Part shown: positions 46,951 to 59,212 of the stretch, in pieces
How positions within the stretch are numbered: the stretch's first letter is position 1
Layout of the letters: every line of letters starts with the position of its first letter
Notes under the pieces: generated by a model
Databases searched by the model: none
Told to the model about the DNA's origin: nothing
Seen by the model: only the letters and a program-made list of their open reading frames with translations
Made by a program: the position numbers and the translations under genes
Origin: Symsagittifera roscoffensis
Taxonomy: Eukaryota > Xenacoelomorpha > Acoela > Convolutidae
Direction: 5' to 3'
DNA: 64,000 nt
NCBI RefSeq assembly: GCF_963678635.1
Contig: NC_087070.1
Location: 49,519,467-49,583,466 of the forward strand

Positions 46951-48990
46951 GGTGTTTATAAAAATAAAGATTGTGAAAGGTTATTAATTATAAAAATACG
47001 AAAAAAGTTTTGAGGTTGTTTATAGTACCACTTAAAAGAGCGCCAAAATTGTTTCAGACAAGTTGTTTTTACCTAAGCTGTTTCATAAACCAAATATTGC
47101 ACCGGTCACCATCAAAATTGTGCACATGGGAACAGAAAGAAAATTTAAAGCAATTTTTTTGTCCCGCAAATTAGTATTAAAAGGCCTCGATTAAATATTT
47201 TCCATCAAATTGGCATACTTCTGTGAACTGATATCGGCAACTATTTTTTGATCATGAACTTTTGAGTTGATTCCAATGAATGCTAAAGAAAAAATCTTGA
47301 AATATTTATCATTCGTTTTAACCACTCAAAACAAATTGATTTTCAGAAGAAATATTGAAATTTTAGATAAAGAATGGCTCACCCATAGAGCTAGCAAAAA
47401 TTTTTCAAACCATTCAAAAACTTTACTGCTTAACTGCAACACAAATTTTGAAATCATGGGAATTGAAAGTAAAATACGAAAAAACTTTTTGTTCCGCAAG
47501 ATTGTACCCCAAGGCATCAAATTATTCTCTTCTATGAACTTCTGTGCACTATCTGTGATATTTTTTTAATTTAAAAAAATACTAAAAAATGGTTTTAATG
47601 AACTTTGATCATCCATTTTTGTCCCGCTTGTATTAATTCACGACAAAATATAATTTGGGAGTTGTTTTAATTATACTATCACTTGAGAGAGGGCCATAAC
47701 AATTCTATCTAGCCTGTTTTTAGAGGCTTCTTTGATTTATTAAATCAAATATGTCTCTTACTGCACCAAACACCATTGAAAGCTTTGAATAATTATCCTC
47801 CATCAAGTTGAAACTACTTCTGTGCACTGATATCCGCAACTGGTCTTTGATCATGATTTTTTGTTGATTCAAATGAATATTAAAAAATCATTTTAATGAA
47901 GCATTGATCAATCGTTTCTACCTCGCTTGTATCTAATCACGACAATTCCATTTGATTTTAGGAAGAAAAACTAAGATTTTATGTGGAGGTTGGTTTACCG
48001 ATAGAGCTAGTAAAATTTTTCTAATCATTAAAAAAAACTTGGGACATATATCAAAAAACGTGATGAAAGTTGAAATTTCCGAAGAATCAAAGTAACAAAA
48101 ATGAATTTTTGTCCATTTTTCTATAAGAAATTAGCTTCAGCAAACAAATTAGCCTTTTTCGTCACTGAAATTATTCTAAGGACAATTTCCACGAAATTAA
48201 AAAATCTATTATATGACATCTTGAAATTTTTGTCTGGCTCAAAAACATTTTCAATGAAATATCAATTAAAAGAAAAGTTGATAATTCAGTTTCGTCTCGC
48301 TTGTATTTAACCACGGTAAAAAAATGGATTATAAGGAGAAATACTAAGATTTCATGTAAAGATTAGTTCACTCGTAGAGCTAGTAGAAGTTTTAAGCTCA
48401 TTGAGAAAACTCAAAAAAGGTTCAAAAAAATTCGGTGCAAGGCGATTTTTTCGAAGACTCAGGGTGCCTCAAATGTGTTATTGCCCAACTTTCTATACAA
48501 AACTTTTTTCAGCAAATTTAACTAGACTTTCATTGTCACTGAAATTATTCCGAGAAAATTTTCTCTAAAACTGCAAGCAACATTGCAAGGCCCGTGGACT
48601 TCTCTGAGCCATGACTCATTTGACTGAAATATTGATCATTCATTTTTGTCTCGCTGGTTTTTAATCACGCCAAAAAAACTGATTTTATAAACAATTATTA
48701 AGCTTTTATGTAACGATTGGTTTACCAGTAGAGCTAGTAGAAAGTTTTCAGATCATTAAAAAAATGACACAGATTTCAAAAAATTGGTGAAGGCGAATTT
48801 TATGCAAATCGAAGGTGGCAGACTTGAGAGATATTGTGCAACTTTCTCTGAGACAAAATTATTTTCATCAAAACAATCAAGTCTTTTTTGTCACTAAAAA
48901 TAATCTGAGAAAAATGTTTTAATACGTTGAACAATCTAGCAAAACTCAGCAAAATGCGTTGACTACTCTCAACAAACCTTGCTCTGGTTT
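46950..48990. repeat. Degenerate 300-600 bp tandem repeat array
   Basis: The landmark tagagctag (then a-aaa-tttt and a cattaaaaa-like run) recurs at about 47384, 48000, 48375 and 48731. The landmark tttttgtc-cgcttgta followed by ttaa-cacg recurs at about 47620, 47915, 48292 and 48640. Copies are strongly diverged. The 100-codon frame at 47267-47569 is not conserved in the other units, so it is unlikely to be coding. Confidence 0.7.
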
Positions 48991-51702
48991 TTCAACTTTT
49001 TATTTTAATTTAAAAGTTTGAAAATTTGAAATCCGAATACTGTAATCATAGGCATTTTTTAACGACTAGAAACATCTATCTCCATTAAAAATCCTCATCA
49101 TTAATGTATTTTAAAAAGTAGTTATAGCCATGGAAGAGCTAAAAGTTTTTTATCAATTTTTTAAAGTCCCGTTGTAGAATTAAACACATTGCCAAAAAGT
49201 TGTTTTTGCGCAAATAACACAATCACACTTTCTTTAAATTGATGTTTTCATTTAATTTTTTGGGCAAAATTTTAAAAAGAATCTCGTAGTGTAATCAAAA
49301 TTTTACAGGCTTCAATTTCGAACTTGACAAAAAACTGATAAGATTTGATTTTTTAAGCAACGAGTTCCGCGAAGTATCTAATTTCAATCGCTCAGCCCTA
49401 ACTTTAAAAAATTGTTTGAATTGTAGCGTATTGAAATTGTGATGATAAAATAATTCTTCGATTAGATTTAGAGTTTTTTTCCATCAACCTACAAATTGGG
49501 TAAACATAGCATAGAATGAGTTTTTTTCCGCCAGTTTTTCGTTAATTAAAAATTCTCAGATGAAAAAGTGCCATTTCTTATTAATGCTCTATCAATATTG
49601 ATTGGATTCCCCAAAGATCTAATAAATTATCAGTGCTGAAAAAATGGCTCGCAATTTTTTTCCATCCAGACCTAAATTCAGTAAAAGTTAAAAAAAAGTT
49701 TTCTTCTGGCCTATTTTATCACCAAATATAATAATTTTGTTCAAATATGAACTAAAAAAACACTTAATGTTTTTTTCATAAATTTGTTTCAAAAAAACTG
49801 GGCCTGCTGCTCAAATTAATTGCCATGACAATACTTTCATTTCAATAAAAAAAAGCTGGTTTAAACTTCACAAAATGGACAATTTTGGTGTATTTTTGAA
49901 AACTTGCTTCAGTGAAGCTTAGATGAAATAAGAGCAGTTGAAATATTATACATCATTGGTTAATTTTATAAAAAGCTATATTATTATTTTTTAAAATATA
50001 TAAAAAAATTATTATAACCAAAACATTTCAATAAGAACTTAATTTATATTCTGTAAAAGGATATCGGGTATCGCGGCAATTAATGTTTCGAACAAGTTTA
50101 ATTTTTAATTAGCTTAAAAACTTATAAGTCTAGTGTTTTGAAACACAGTTTCGATCTGTTAACAGCTTAAAAGCTACCGTGGTTATAAGGGTCGCTAACT
50201 ACTACTATTTACGGATAGTGTTGGAACTAGTTTACTGCTAGTATTGGAACGAAACCTCAAATGCTTTTTAATGAGAAGACACAAAACTATAATTAAAAAA
50301 ACATCGATCAAATTTCGAGAAATACTTATATTTATAGTTTTTAAATTCTTCAAAAACAAAAAAATTTCAAAAACAAAAAGTTCTTTTTTTAAATGTTTCA
50401 AAAACAAAAACTTTCAAAAACAAAAAACTTTAAGTTTTTGCAAGGAAGAGAAAATTCCAATTCAATGAATAAAAGTAGTCAAATCAGAACGTGAAAGAAT
50501 GAGATGATTGCTAGGAAATTATCCTGATAGCGATACCAGAACTTCAACCGTGCAATCTACTTCACTATATTTTAATGTTTAGTTGTTTTTTTAATAATGT
50601 ATTAATGCATAATCCATTATACACTCATTTAAGCTGAAGAGAGAGAAGAAGTTGTTTAAAATGGATCTAGAACAGAGCCCACGCTTGAAGCAGTAAACAT
50701 AAATTGACAGGGTTTTTGAGTGTGGGTGGGCTCGTTTTCCTTGTTAATCAAAATTTAAATGGAAAGGTTTTAGTTTAATTGTTGCCTAGCTTTCAAGGAA
50801 CGTGGGTGTATTTAAAATAATTTGCTTTCAGCCAGTAGAAGAAGAATTGTTAGATTGAGTCTTAAACCGATTTTTAGATAAAATCGCAACATAAATCTAC
50901 GAAAAAAAAATAAAAAACAAATTTTTGTCAGCTAAAAAAAATTTAAATAGCTAAAAAATTTGATTATCATTAGTTTTGCAATTTAGTTATCTCACGCTTT
51001 ATCTCTAAAGTGGTAAGTTCTATCTCTCTTCAGATGATTTAGAACTTTGAACAACCTCCAAAAACCAGGTAACAAATTGAGATTTTATGAAAAATGCTGG
51101 GCTCAAATGTTGTTTTCTGCAGCGCCTTTTTTCCAAAGTTTTTCAGCTATAAGTTTTGGTCAATAAACACGTGGTAAGACCAACAGTGATCAAAACTGTT
51201 AAATCGTTCATCGAATTTTTTGATATAAGAGAAAATTCCACGTTTTATTTCAACTTTGTTGATTTTTTTAAAAACTTTTTTTTGCTATTCAATCTCTCAC
51301 CATGTCAACGATAAAAATAAATTAAAAATAGTACATGAAATGTTTTGTTTTATGCAAAATTGAGATCAAATCGCTTATGCAAAAACTTGAGCATTCGGAT
51401 TCTGAATCAAGCACTAACCCAACATGTTTAAAAACACCTTGAAACGCTTAATTTTGTCCAAAATATCTCTGATGTTATAATCAAAAAAACATTGTAACCC
51501 TTAATTTTGTGTAACATATCTTTAAATTTTATACAAAAACTTTATTTTAAATATCGAAAACGTTTTGAAGGGCAAAGATTGCCAAAATTTACAATAAAAA
51601 ATTGACCACATCTTGTTTATTGGCTGTAATTAATGTTTTCAAAACCTCTTTTCAACCTAGAAGGTGAGGGAGCACAAATCATCGAAAATATATTGGTTCT
51701 AC
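48991..51702. other. Intergenic stretch with one small A-rich repeat
   Basis: At 50345-50427 ttcaaaaacaaaaa-like units recur about five times. No gene supported elsewhere. Confidence 0.4.
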
Positions 51703-51925
51703 CAGGGGCCGATCTAGAATTTTCTCGAGGGGGCAGATTTTCAAAAAATTTCAAAAATTTTGTCGACCATTTTTAGGTCGACCAAATTGATTTTCTGAGC
51801 TCTCCTAAATCACTGTAAAGACCCCATTTTGGCCATGTTTTTTTTGCGCTGTAGGCAAAATTTTGAAAAAAAACAGGTCAAAAAAAGCATTTTTAGGCAA
51901 TTTTTTGGAAAGTTTTGACTTCTGT
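51703..51925 (+). mobile_element. hAT-type MITE (CAGGGG family), 5' half
   Basis: caggggccgatctagaattt, then ctcgagggggc, ggtcgaccaaattgat and gagctctcctaaa match the left half of the complete copies. The right half and target duplication are absent. Confidence 0.8.
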
Positions 51926-52750
51926 TTAGAATTCGAAAAATAGTGGTAATCTTATTTTTCGGTTAACTTTTATCGGGAAACTGTCAGCAAAATCTAAACC
52001 AAAAAGAACTGGCCGAAACAATTTTTTCAAAACAATTTTTTGGCTCAGAGCAGGCAAGAACAACAAGAAAATTTCCCAATCATTTCAAGTTCACGCAAAG
52101 TGCAAAAAAACGTGGTGTTTTTTCACATCATTTGATGCCCAGTTTCAATCAATTAATCTGTAACAAAATAAAATGAAACACTCGTAATTCTAGTTCTCTA
52201 TTCTAGCATTGGTTGAACGAAACCTTCACGATAGTTTTTACTATAAAAAATTCTTTTGTTTTGCGGAAAACTGTTCTATCTCTTTCTCAAACGTTTTTTT
52301 AACTAAAATCATTAGTAAGATTTTTGTTCTTTTTTCTCATGTCTCAGTTTTATATAAATATTCAGCTCAAAAAAGTTATGCAATTTTTGTTTTGATAACA
52401 AGTTTGGAAATAATAGATGAAAAACCAGTTTCGACTCCCCAATGTTTGATCAAAATTTGAAAAAAAAATGATTTCCTGTAACAATTGATGTTTAATCTTC
52501 CTTAGTTTTTCACATGCAGGCATACACTAACACTCAGATGCTCACACACACGCAGAAAGTAAACAGTGAGTGATATATTTTGCATCTAAAATAGCGATGA
52601 GAATTGTTTCAGATCTAAAATAACGTTGATTGAATTGAACTAATTTTTTAAAAAAACTAATCAAAGCAGGGATCTTGTTTTTTTGTCTGTTTATTGTCCA
52701 TGTGATGCATTTACAGTTTTTTGAATTTTTCAGTTTGCAGGACCCAGCTA
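51926..52750. other. Intergenic stretch, no feature seen
   Basis: AT-rich, no supported gene or repeat. Confidence 0.4.
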
Positions 52751-52752
52751 TA

Positions 52753-53426
52753 CAGTGCTGATTTAAATTAACCGGACAAAACGCGGTAAACTTGAAATTT
52801 AAAACCCGTTTTTCTCAAATTGAGTTGAGTTTAGATGAAATCTTATGAAGACAAAGTTCGCGTCCGAAATGTTACCCCAAAAATGGGTCATTTTGGCTTT
52901 TCTTAGTTAATCAAAAATTACGCCAAAAATTTCCAGTCGATCACAGACATAATTATACCAAAGTGAGCCCTTACGTAGCCCAACAAACTTTAAGAAGGGT
53001 ATTTTCTCCACAATATTGTATAGATAATTTATTTTTGTTTGATAGGCAAAAAAGGTCATTTTTACTAGATAAAATACCAACTTCTTATTTAAAAACAATT
53101 TTTAAACAGTTTGCAATTTTTTTTGCAGCAGAAAATACCCTTCTTAAAGTTTGTTGGGCTACGTAAGGGGCTCACTATGTTATAATTATGTCTGCGATCG
53201 ACTGGGAATTTTCGGCGTAATTTTTGATTAACTAAAAAAAGCCAAAATGACCCATTTTTGGGGTAAAATTTCGGACGCGAATTTCGCAAAACAATTTTAA
53301 TTCTGCTAAAATTTTAAGCAAGTTTTGTCTTCATAAGTTTTCACCTAAACTCAACCCAATTTGAGAAAAATGGGTTTTAAATTTCAAGTTTAACGCGTTT
53401 TGTCCGGTTAATCTAAATCAGCACTG
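52753..53426. mobile_element. Tc1/mariner-type long-hairpin element with TA TSD
   Basis: The ends are cagtgctgatttaaatta and its near-exact inverse (taatctaaatcagcactg), flanked by TA on both sides. CAGTGCTG ends and TA duplication are characteristic of Tc1-like elements. The two arms, each roughly 240-300 bp, are near-perfect reverse complements through accccaaaaatgggtcattt, atcaaaaattacgcc and acgtagcccaacaaactttaa, with a short central spacer. The right arm has an extra ~40 bp. No transposase is encoded. Confidence 0.9.
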
Positions 53427-53428
53427 TA

Positions 53429-55901
53429 TCTACAAAAAAAATTATTTTCTGCAATTTTTTTAACGGAACAATTAATTGAGGCTTTTGAAAATAAACGCAA
53501 CAATCATGAGCGCAACCATAAAAGATATAGTACCCGTTTCTGTTCAAATAAAATTGGTACTTTTTTCCTTCAAGCTTGCTTTTACAGCATAAAAAAATTT
53601 AATCAAAATTTAAGTAATTTCAAAGCAGTTGATTAATTGCAGCCGTTACTGCGTAGACTTAATTGCAGCGGATTATCCGTCTACTTAAATTCCATTCATA
53701 AAATAAATAAAGCAATTTCACCAATTGCTTCTTTACAAGTTACTGCTTGGAATTTTCCAAGAATCGATGTAGTAATGGTCTGGTTATTCTTCTTTGCAAC
53801 TAAATCTAGAGAATTAACTAGGATAGCCATTTGCTGTGCAAGTATCACAAAATATTTTGACCACAGGTTCTGATTTTTTTTAAGTTAGTCTTTTTTCTAC
53901 GTAGTGTCATGATACAACTATACAAACGCATAGAAATTCAATCAAACAGGCATTAACGAATCCAATGGTCATCAAAAAATAAATTAATAAAAAAGTGAAA
54001 ATTTTCTGAAAAGAGTCACATGAAGCCCCTTAAAAACTAATTTTATTTTTGTTAAATTAAAATTTTTTTAGTCTAAATCTCTAGTTTTTATATTTAACAA
54101 ACTTACTCGATCGCTTTACTCGCTCAAAAGGAAACGAAAAATCAAAAACTTGAAATCGGTTTTTTCCCAACATTAAGAATTTTTTTGGAAAATTTTTGAA
54201 GTCGTAATGTCTTTGAAACTACGACTAAAAAGGGTTTAATATGATATATCACTCAACTTTGTTCAATAAAAATTTGTGGCACTTGAATTTGCGTGGAAAA
54301 AATATTTGAATAGAAAAACAAAGGAAACAATTAGAAAAAAAACAAAAAAAAACGAATTCAAAGTTTTTCCCAAATTTCGTTGGACGGAAAAACAGGTTTG
54401 CTTGTATATCAGGGTAAAACCATGTTTGATCTCACTGTTTTTATAACCAATTTAGTTGAAATTTAGTTGAACAATTGAAGAAGTTTTTTTCATTTTTTCT
54501 TCAATTTATCACGCACTCGTTATTTTAAACTACAAAAGGAAATAATAAACGTCTTTTATCATAGCATTACGCACAAATGGGTTGCCTCAATTCAATTTGG
54601 ACCGCAGTAAATCACCGTTTACGCGTGTTATAAGAACAAAAAATATCAAGCTTTATTTATCATAAATTGGCCAAATTAGCAATATTTTTTACCTAGCCTT
54701 AAAAAACTCTCCTAGTTGAAATATCTTTCTAAATATGTGCTCAAGATACTGAATAAGAACTACTGCAAGCATAACTACTACGCAAATTTTTCGTAATTTA
54801 GAACAAAAACAACTGTTCTTAAGCCAAAGCAAAGCCCTGGAGGTTCCAACTGCCCGGCCTCTTAATAAGGATGAAAAAATTATTCGCTTCGAAATCTTTG
54901 AAAAAATATCGAATAAATGAAATCAAAAACAAAGTTTTTTCAGGTTTGTCATCCTTTTATCTCTCCCCACAAGCTTTGTTAAATACAAAGGGACGTATTT
55001 ATTTGTAGACTGAGCGTCGTTAATTGTAGAATTATGATCAAATTGGCTTCCAAATTTTTCTAACGTATGTTATACGAATGCAGCGTTAAGTAATCCAAAT
55101 TGTCAGAATAGCTATTTTGTCTAACCCTTATTCTCTACAAAAAAAATGTTTTAATTTTCTTAAATGGTAAATCAAGGCAACGATATCTTGTAGATGGTAA
55201 ATAATGATCCAAAGTGCTTTATTAAAAAGTCGACAGTTGACAGAAAAAAACTTCCCAAAAGCAGAATAAAAACAGTTTATGTAATATTCATACTAAATTG
55301 AGCTCTTAGATGACGTGATTCCAACTGGAAAAAAATTCTTCATCTATTATCAGTTTTGCTAAGTTATCGACCACTTGAAAAACGCCTAACTGAACTAGTT
55401 AAAATGCCGTCAAGTTTACACTTGATTTTATGTGTCGCAATATACCTACAAGTAGCACACAATTGAGTAAACATGCATTGAGTGAAAAACAGAAAGTCGC
55501 GCAGTACAAAATAGTTTAAGAATAAATATTAGGCAAAAAATCTAGCTGAAATTTTAAGTGACTCGGTCGACGGAACATCATCTCACTTTGTAATTGAAAT
55601 TGCAATAAAGTTTTGGATAATCAGAAAGGTTTTAGGTTTTTAGCGTATACGAAACTCCATTCATAATTGCAATCCAAGCCGAAATGTTTTTTTTTCTCTA
55701 AAGCAGGCATACGTTCAAATCGTTTGAAAGAACAGGCTTATTTCAAAAATTTTGTTGACGTTTTTTTTACAAAGAACTAGAGAATCTATTCATTTTTCTT
55801 AGTTATCCATAAACTAATGTCATTTAAAAAGCACAAAGCAAAAATTGCAAACAAGCAAAAAACAAAAAAAAACACGTTGAGCAATTATTGAAAGTTTTTC
55901 T
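53429..55901. other. Intergenic stretch, family fragments only
   Basis: No supported gene. Open frames exist on both strands at 53637-53873, but without splice or homology support. About 54590-54870 resembles the interior and end of the GTTCCGAC family in degraded form (aaagccctggaggttcc). Confidence 0.35.
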
Positions 55902-56022
55902 ATGCAGTTGCGCCCCTTGAATAGTTTAATCAGAAGTTTTACCCTTCTGGCATGGGCGCTCTGCGAAGCTGGCTCAAATTCGTGCCAAAACTTTCAGGCT
56001 CTGCTAGATAAAAATGGGTTTC
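55902..56022 (+). CDS. Secreted small cysteine protein, exon 1 (signal peptide)
   Basis: The ATG opens a GC-rich 121-bp patch in AT-rich surroundings. The first 24 residues look like a signal peptide: basic/polar start (MQLRPLNSLIRS), hydrophobic core (FTLLAWAL), then CEAGSNSC, with cleavage plausible around Ala-Gly-Ser. The exon ends in LLDKNGF plus one base, before a GTAAAGT donor. Splicing to 56766 keeps frame (c+cc gives Pro). The predicted mature chain is about 45-50 residues. I do not recognise the family. The reading frame, signal peptide, phase match and downstream poly(A) signal together support a real gene. Confidence 0.6.
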
Positions 56023-56765
56023 GTAAAGTATTATCAAAGCAGGCCACGCGGAACTATTTTGATCATCGAAGCTCAACAAAGAAAACAAACCTATGGATAT
56101 TTAGTTATTTATATGGAGATTTGTTTGGACTTTTTATTAAAGAGGCGCAAAAATACATCGACATAAATCATCTCAATTTAATTTTTTTTAAACAAATTTA
56201 GCACGTAGAAACGATGTCAAAAATATACATTTAACCTGAAAGCTGCATTTCTTTGACCAAATAACTTCCTTAAAGTCACCAATTTTGCAAACAATTTAAA
56301 CATTTTTGGGCTGCGTTTTGTGTTGATATAATTTAGAACTAGTTTTTTCATCATATTTTGCTTTTACTAACGGTTTAAATCTATTAGTAACCCAAATAAA
56401 GTAATAGTCTCAACGAATAGTTGAACAACTATCTTGAGTACCAAATGGGGCTGATGCGTTTAGGTTAAGCTATTTACATAAAAATAAGAAAGACTTTAAA
56501 ATCGTACTTTGAAACTTAAAAGTGTACAAAAAAACTGTTTGTTAATGATAAAAAAAAATGTTTCAGAATTTTTTTTCTTCTAAATATTAGGGTTGATTAA
56601 TTTCTCATCTATTTGGCAGGGAGAAATCCGCATCTGCAATCTAACTCACGACTTCTTTGTCTCTTTTCCTTTTTGCACTGTATGAAAATGAAATTTGGAG
56701 CTCATTGATTTATTAGCATAAAAAGATAACGATTACAAGATCACAGAAACTTTTAGACTTCACAG

Positions 56766-56860
56766 CCGCCTCCCTCAACTATGAATTTAAAGTCTTTAAG
56801 TGGGATCGAAAAAAATGGGGGCTTTGTCGCGCAGTCTGCTTTTCAAGGCAGGTCAATTAG
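56766..56860 (+). CDS. Secreted small cysteine protein, exon 2 (terminal)
   Basis: The acceptor is ttttagacttcacag, after a 743-bp intron (56023-56765). Two bases complete a Pro codon, then 30 codons follow to TAG at 56858-56860. The peptide includes LNYEFKVFKWDRKKWGLC and CRAVC. The pattern W-x4-W-x2-C-x3-C faintly recalls the start of a thrombospondin type-1 repeat, but the rest of that domain is missing, so I make no functional claim. The whole predicted protein is 71 residues, strongly basic at its C-terminal half. Confidence 0.6.
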
Positions 56861-56895
56861 CAAGTGCGTCTAACTGGCATGTCTAGCTTGTTTTC

Positions 56896-56901
56896 AATAA
56901 A
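56896..56901 (+). terminator. Polyadenylation signal of the small secreted-protein gene
   Basis: AATAAA in ttttcaataaacacgcc, 36 bp after the stop codon of exon 56766-56860. Confidence 0.65.
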
Positions 56902-57270
56902 CACGCCAAAACTAGGAGAAAAAAATAGTCAGATCTCGTAAGAATTGCTTCAATCGGACTGGTATTTTAAACGTTAGAAATTTAAGTTTAACTACAAAAC
57001 TCCCTTTTTTAGATAGCTAGTTGTTCGATACGCACGTTTAAATTGGTATCAAATTTTTCATTTATCATGATCAAAACCCTGTTCTGATCTTTGTGGTATT
57101 TGTCACAATCAATTCCTGGTTGCAACCATGTTACTGGGGTTTTGATTGTATTCCCTCTGACAATCAAATGAATGGACGTATCTTACTTGTTGCTGCTTGC
57201 GCCGACTCTGTTTTCGTGAAGTTTAATATAGAGCTTCTAATTTATCATCGGTCTCCGATGCTAAACTTTA
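56902..57270. other. Intergenic stretch, one ambiguous open frame
   Basis: The frame at 57093-57302 contains CYWGFDCIPSDNQMNGR, but it runs into the repeat at 57271 and has no convincing acceptor. I do not call it a gene. Confidence 0.3.
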
Positions 57271-57795
57271 ACAAGACTGCTCGTATCAGGGCGAAACCCT
57301 GAATGTTCCGACTGCCTTTTAAGGTTTATGGAGCAGCAGTAAAAACATAAAAAAAATTAAATGAAATAAAATAAAGCGAAAAGTTTTTTTTTTGAAATTT
57401 TTTATGAAAATCATCCCCCCACACGCCATATAAAATACAAAAAGATAGATTTCGTTCCTTGTAACAAATCAATTATGCCAAATAAGCTTCGTTCAACCAA
57501 TTTGGAACGATTTATAAGACGGATTAAATCTCCGCTTACGCGTTAATAGCGCGAATTATATCGCGCGTTAATTGTCCCAAATTGGTCAAAATGGCCAAAA
57601 TGGCAATCTTTAAACCTTCATAACTTTACAAAAAATGATCACAAGTGAAATATCTTTTCAAATTTAAGCTCAGGACAACAATACCTTTTGAATGATATAA
57701 AAAATGGCTAGTTAAAAAGTCGAAATTTGTCTGAAGAAAAAAAACCCACCCCGAGCACAAATATTCTGTTACTTTCGTATCGAAAGTCGGAACAA
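57271..57795 (+). mobile_element. GTTCCGAC two-hairpin element, complete copy
   Basis: Starts acaagactgctcgtatcagg, then gcgaaaccctgaatgttccg. Ends ttactttcgtatcgaaag, then tcggaacaa. It is near identical over most of its length to 42001-42533. In this copy the left hairpin carries one changed base (gcgaaaccc). Confidence 0.78.
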
Positions 57796-58876
57796 TAAAC
57801 AGTTACTTTTTCTGAGTCCTACAGCGTGCTTTTGTTGGTTTTTGTGACCTACGCAAACTAAGTCTTGGTGCTCATAAAATTTTGCAACCTACAAAATTTC
57901 AATTTTAATAATTTTGATGCCTTTTTGTGATTTTTTCTCGATTATGGGTATTCTTGTGTCGTACAAAAACCCACCACGGTGAAAAAGAATCAAAACTTCC
58001 TCAAATTGGGGGCCCAATAGAGAGAAATCTTCCCAAATACTGCTAAAAACTCCAATTGAGTGGTATTATTCAAACAGATTATTAATGACCCGATGTTTTT
58101 TTTTGTTTCTGGAGTTGCAATGAGTTTAAATTATTAGGTGTGGCGGACAATAAAAGCACGATTTTTACATTGAAGAGAGAACTCAAACCGTTAGCTAAAT
58201 AATTTGGCTATAATTGCAAAATATTTCGCCCGATTCCTAATTCTTTTTGACGTAAAGAATCATTGGCGTAATTCTTCTGATTCATCTTGTTTTCTTGTTA
58301 ATGTGATTAAATTATTGCGTTTCAGGTTTTAAATACCTTTGAAGCGCCTTTGGGTCAGACCCGCAGTTTTTAATTATTATATAACTCTAATATAGTCCTC
58401 AATTTACCAAAAATGGCATTTTCCTAATTTTGATGTAACTCAAGCAAGCTGACTCTGAATACGACAATTAAAAGAAACGGAAAATTTCTTGTGCTCTTTT
58501 TATTTCAACTAACTAACTATTTAGCTTTGAAACTTTATTCCACTAAAGCGTGCAAGCAGTTAGAATAAAACAATTGGGTAGTATTTTACGTCATAAAAAG
58601 CAACGAAGTTCATCTTCTCATTCAGTATTTTCAGATTTTATTTTAATTCAGTATTACCTTTTGTCACCTGCATTAACTAAAACAGGTAAAGTTAAAACGT
58701 TTAATACTATTTTCATAGAACTGGTCCAAAAGCAGAACAGTTTACAAACAATAAATGGACAAAAGCCATTAAAACCACGAATTCAAAATTGGTGGAAAGA
58801 GTAATCCCTTTCAGCAGGAAATTCAAACCAGAGGGGCCTATTTAACCTTCCCAGATTGAAGTTGCTGGGAAATTTT
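57796..58876. other. Intergenic stretch, no gene supported
   Basis: An open frame at 58550-58804 has no recognised homology and a Kozak-poor start. A donor-like AACAG/GTAAAG lies at about 58685. The last eight bases (58869-58876, gaaatttt) are the putative target duplication of the next element. Confidence 0.3.
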
Positions 58877-58992
58877 AGTCCTTGGAACCCGGTCCGAGGT
58901 CCGCCTCTCATGTTGCGACCGAAATGGGTAGCCGAAAAGGACTTTCTGTGACCGAAATTCTGTCATCCCGCAAGAGGCTTGAATTGCACTAA

Positions 58993-59102
58993 GTCGCTAC
59001 ATGGGTCGCGCAAAATCGCAACATGGGTCGTGCAAAGTCGCATCATGGGTCGCACAGAGTCGCAACATGGGTCGCGCAAAATCGCAACATGGGTCGCGCA
59101 TT
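58993..59102. repeat. 22-bp minisatellite, gggtcgcgcaaaatcgcaac type
   Basis: Five units whose atgggtcg landmarks fall at 59001, 59023, 59045, 59067 and 59089, an exact 22-bp spacing. Each unit has two TCG triplets about 11 bp apart. Confidence 0.92.
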
Positions 59103-59212
59103 ATAAAGTTCCGGGCAGCTTAACCCGTGTCGAACTGGTCGAAATATGATCAGACCGAAGTCGTTCGAACAGCAATTTTTTTTCAGACAGAAAGTAAGCA
59201 CCTGTTGTCGGC

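Noticed and set aside
47267-47569. 100-codon open frame
   Set aside because: It lies in a degenerate tandem repeat and is not conserved in the other repeat units.
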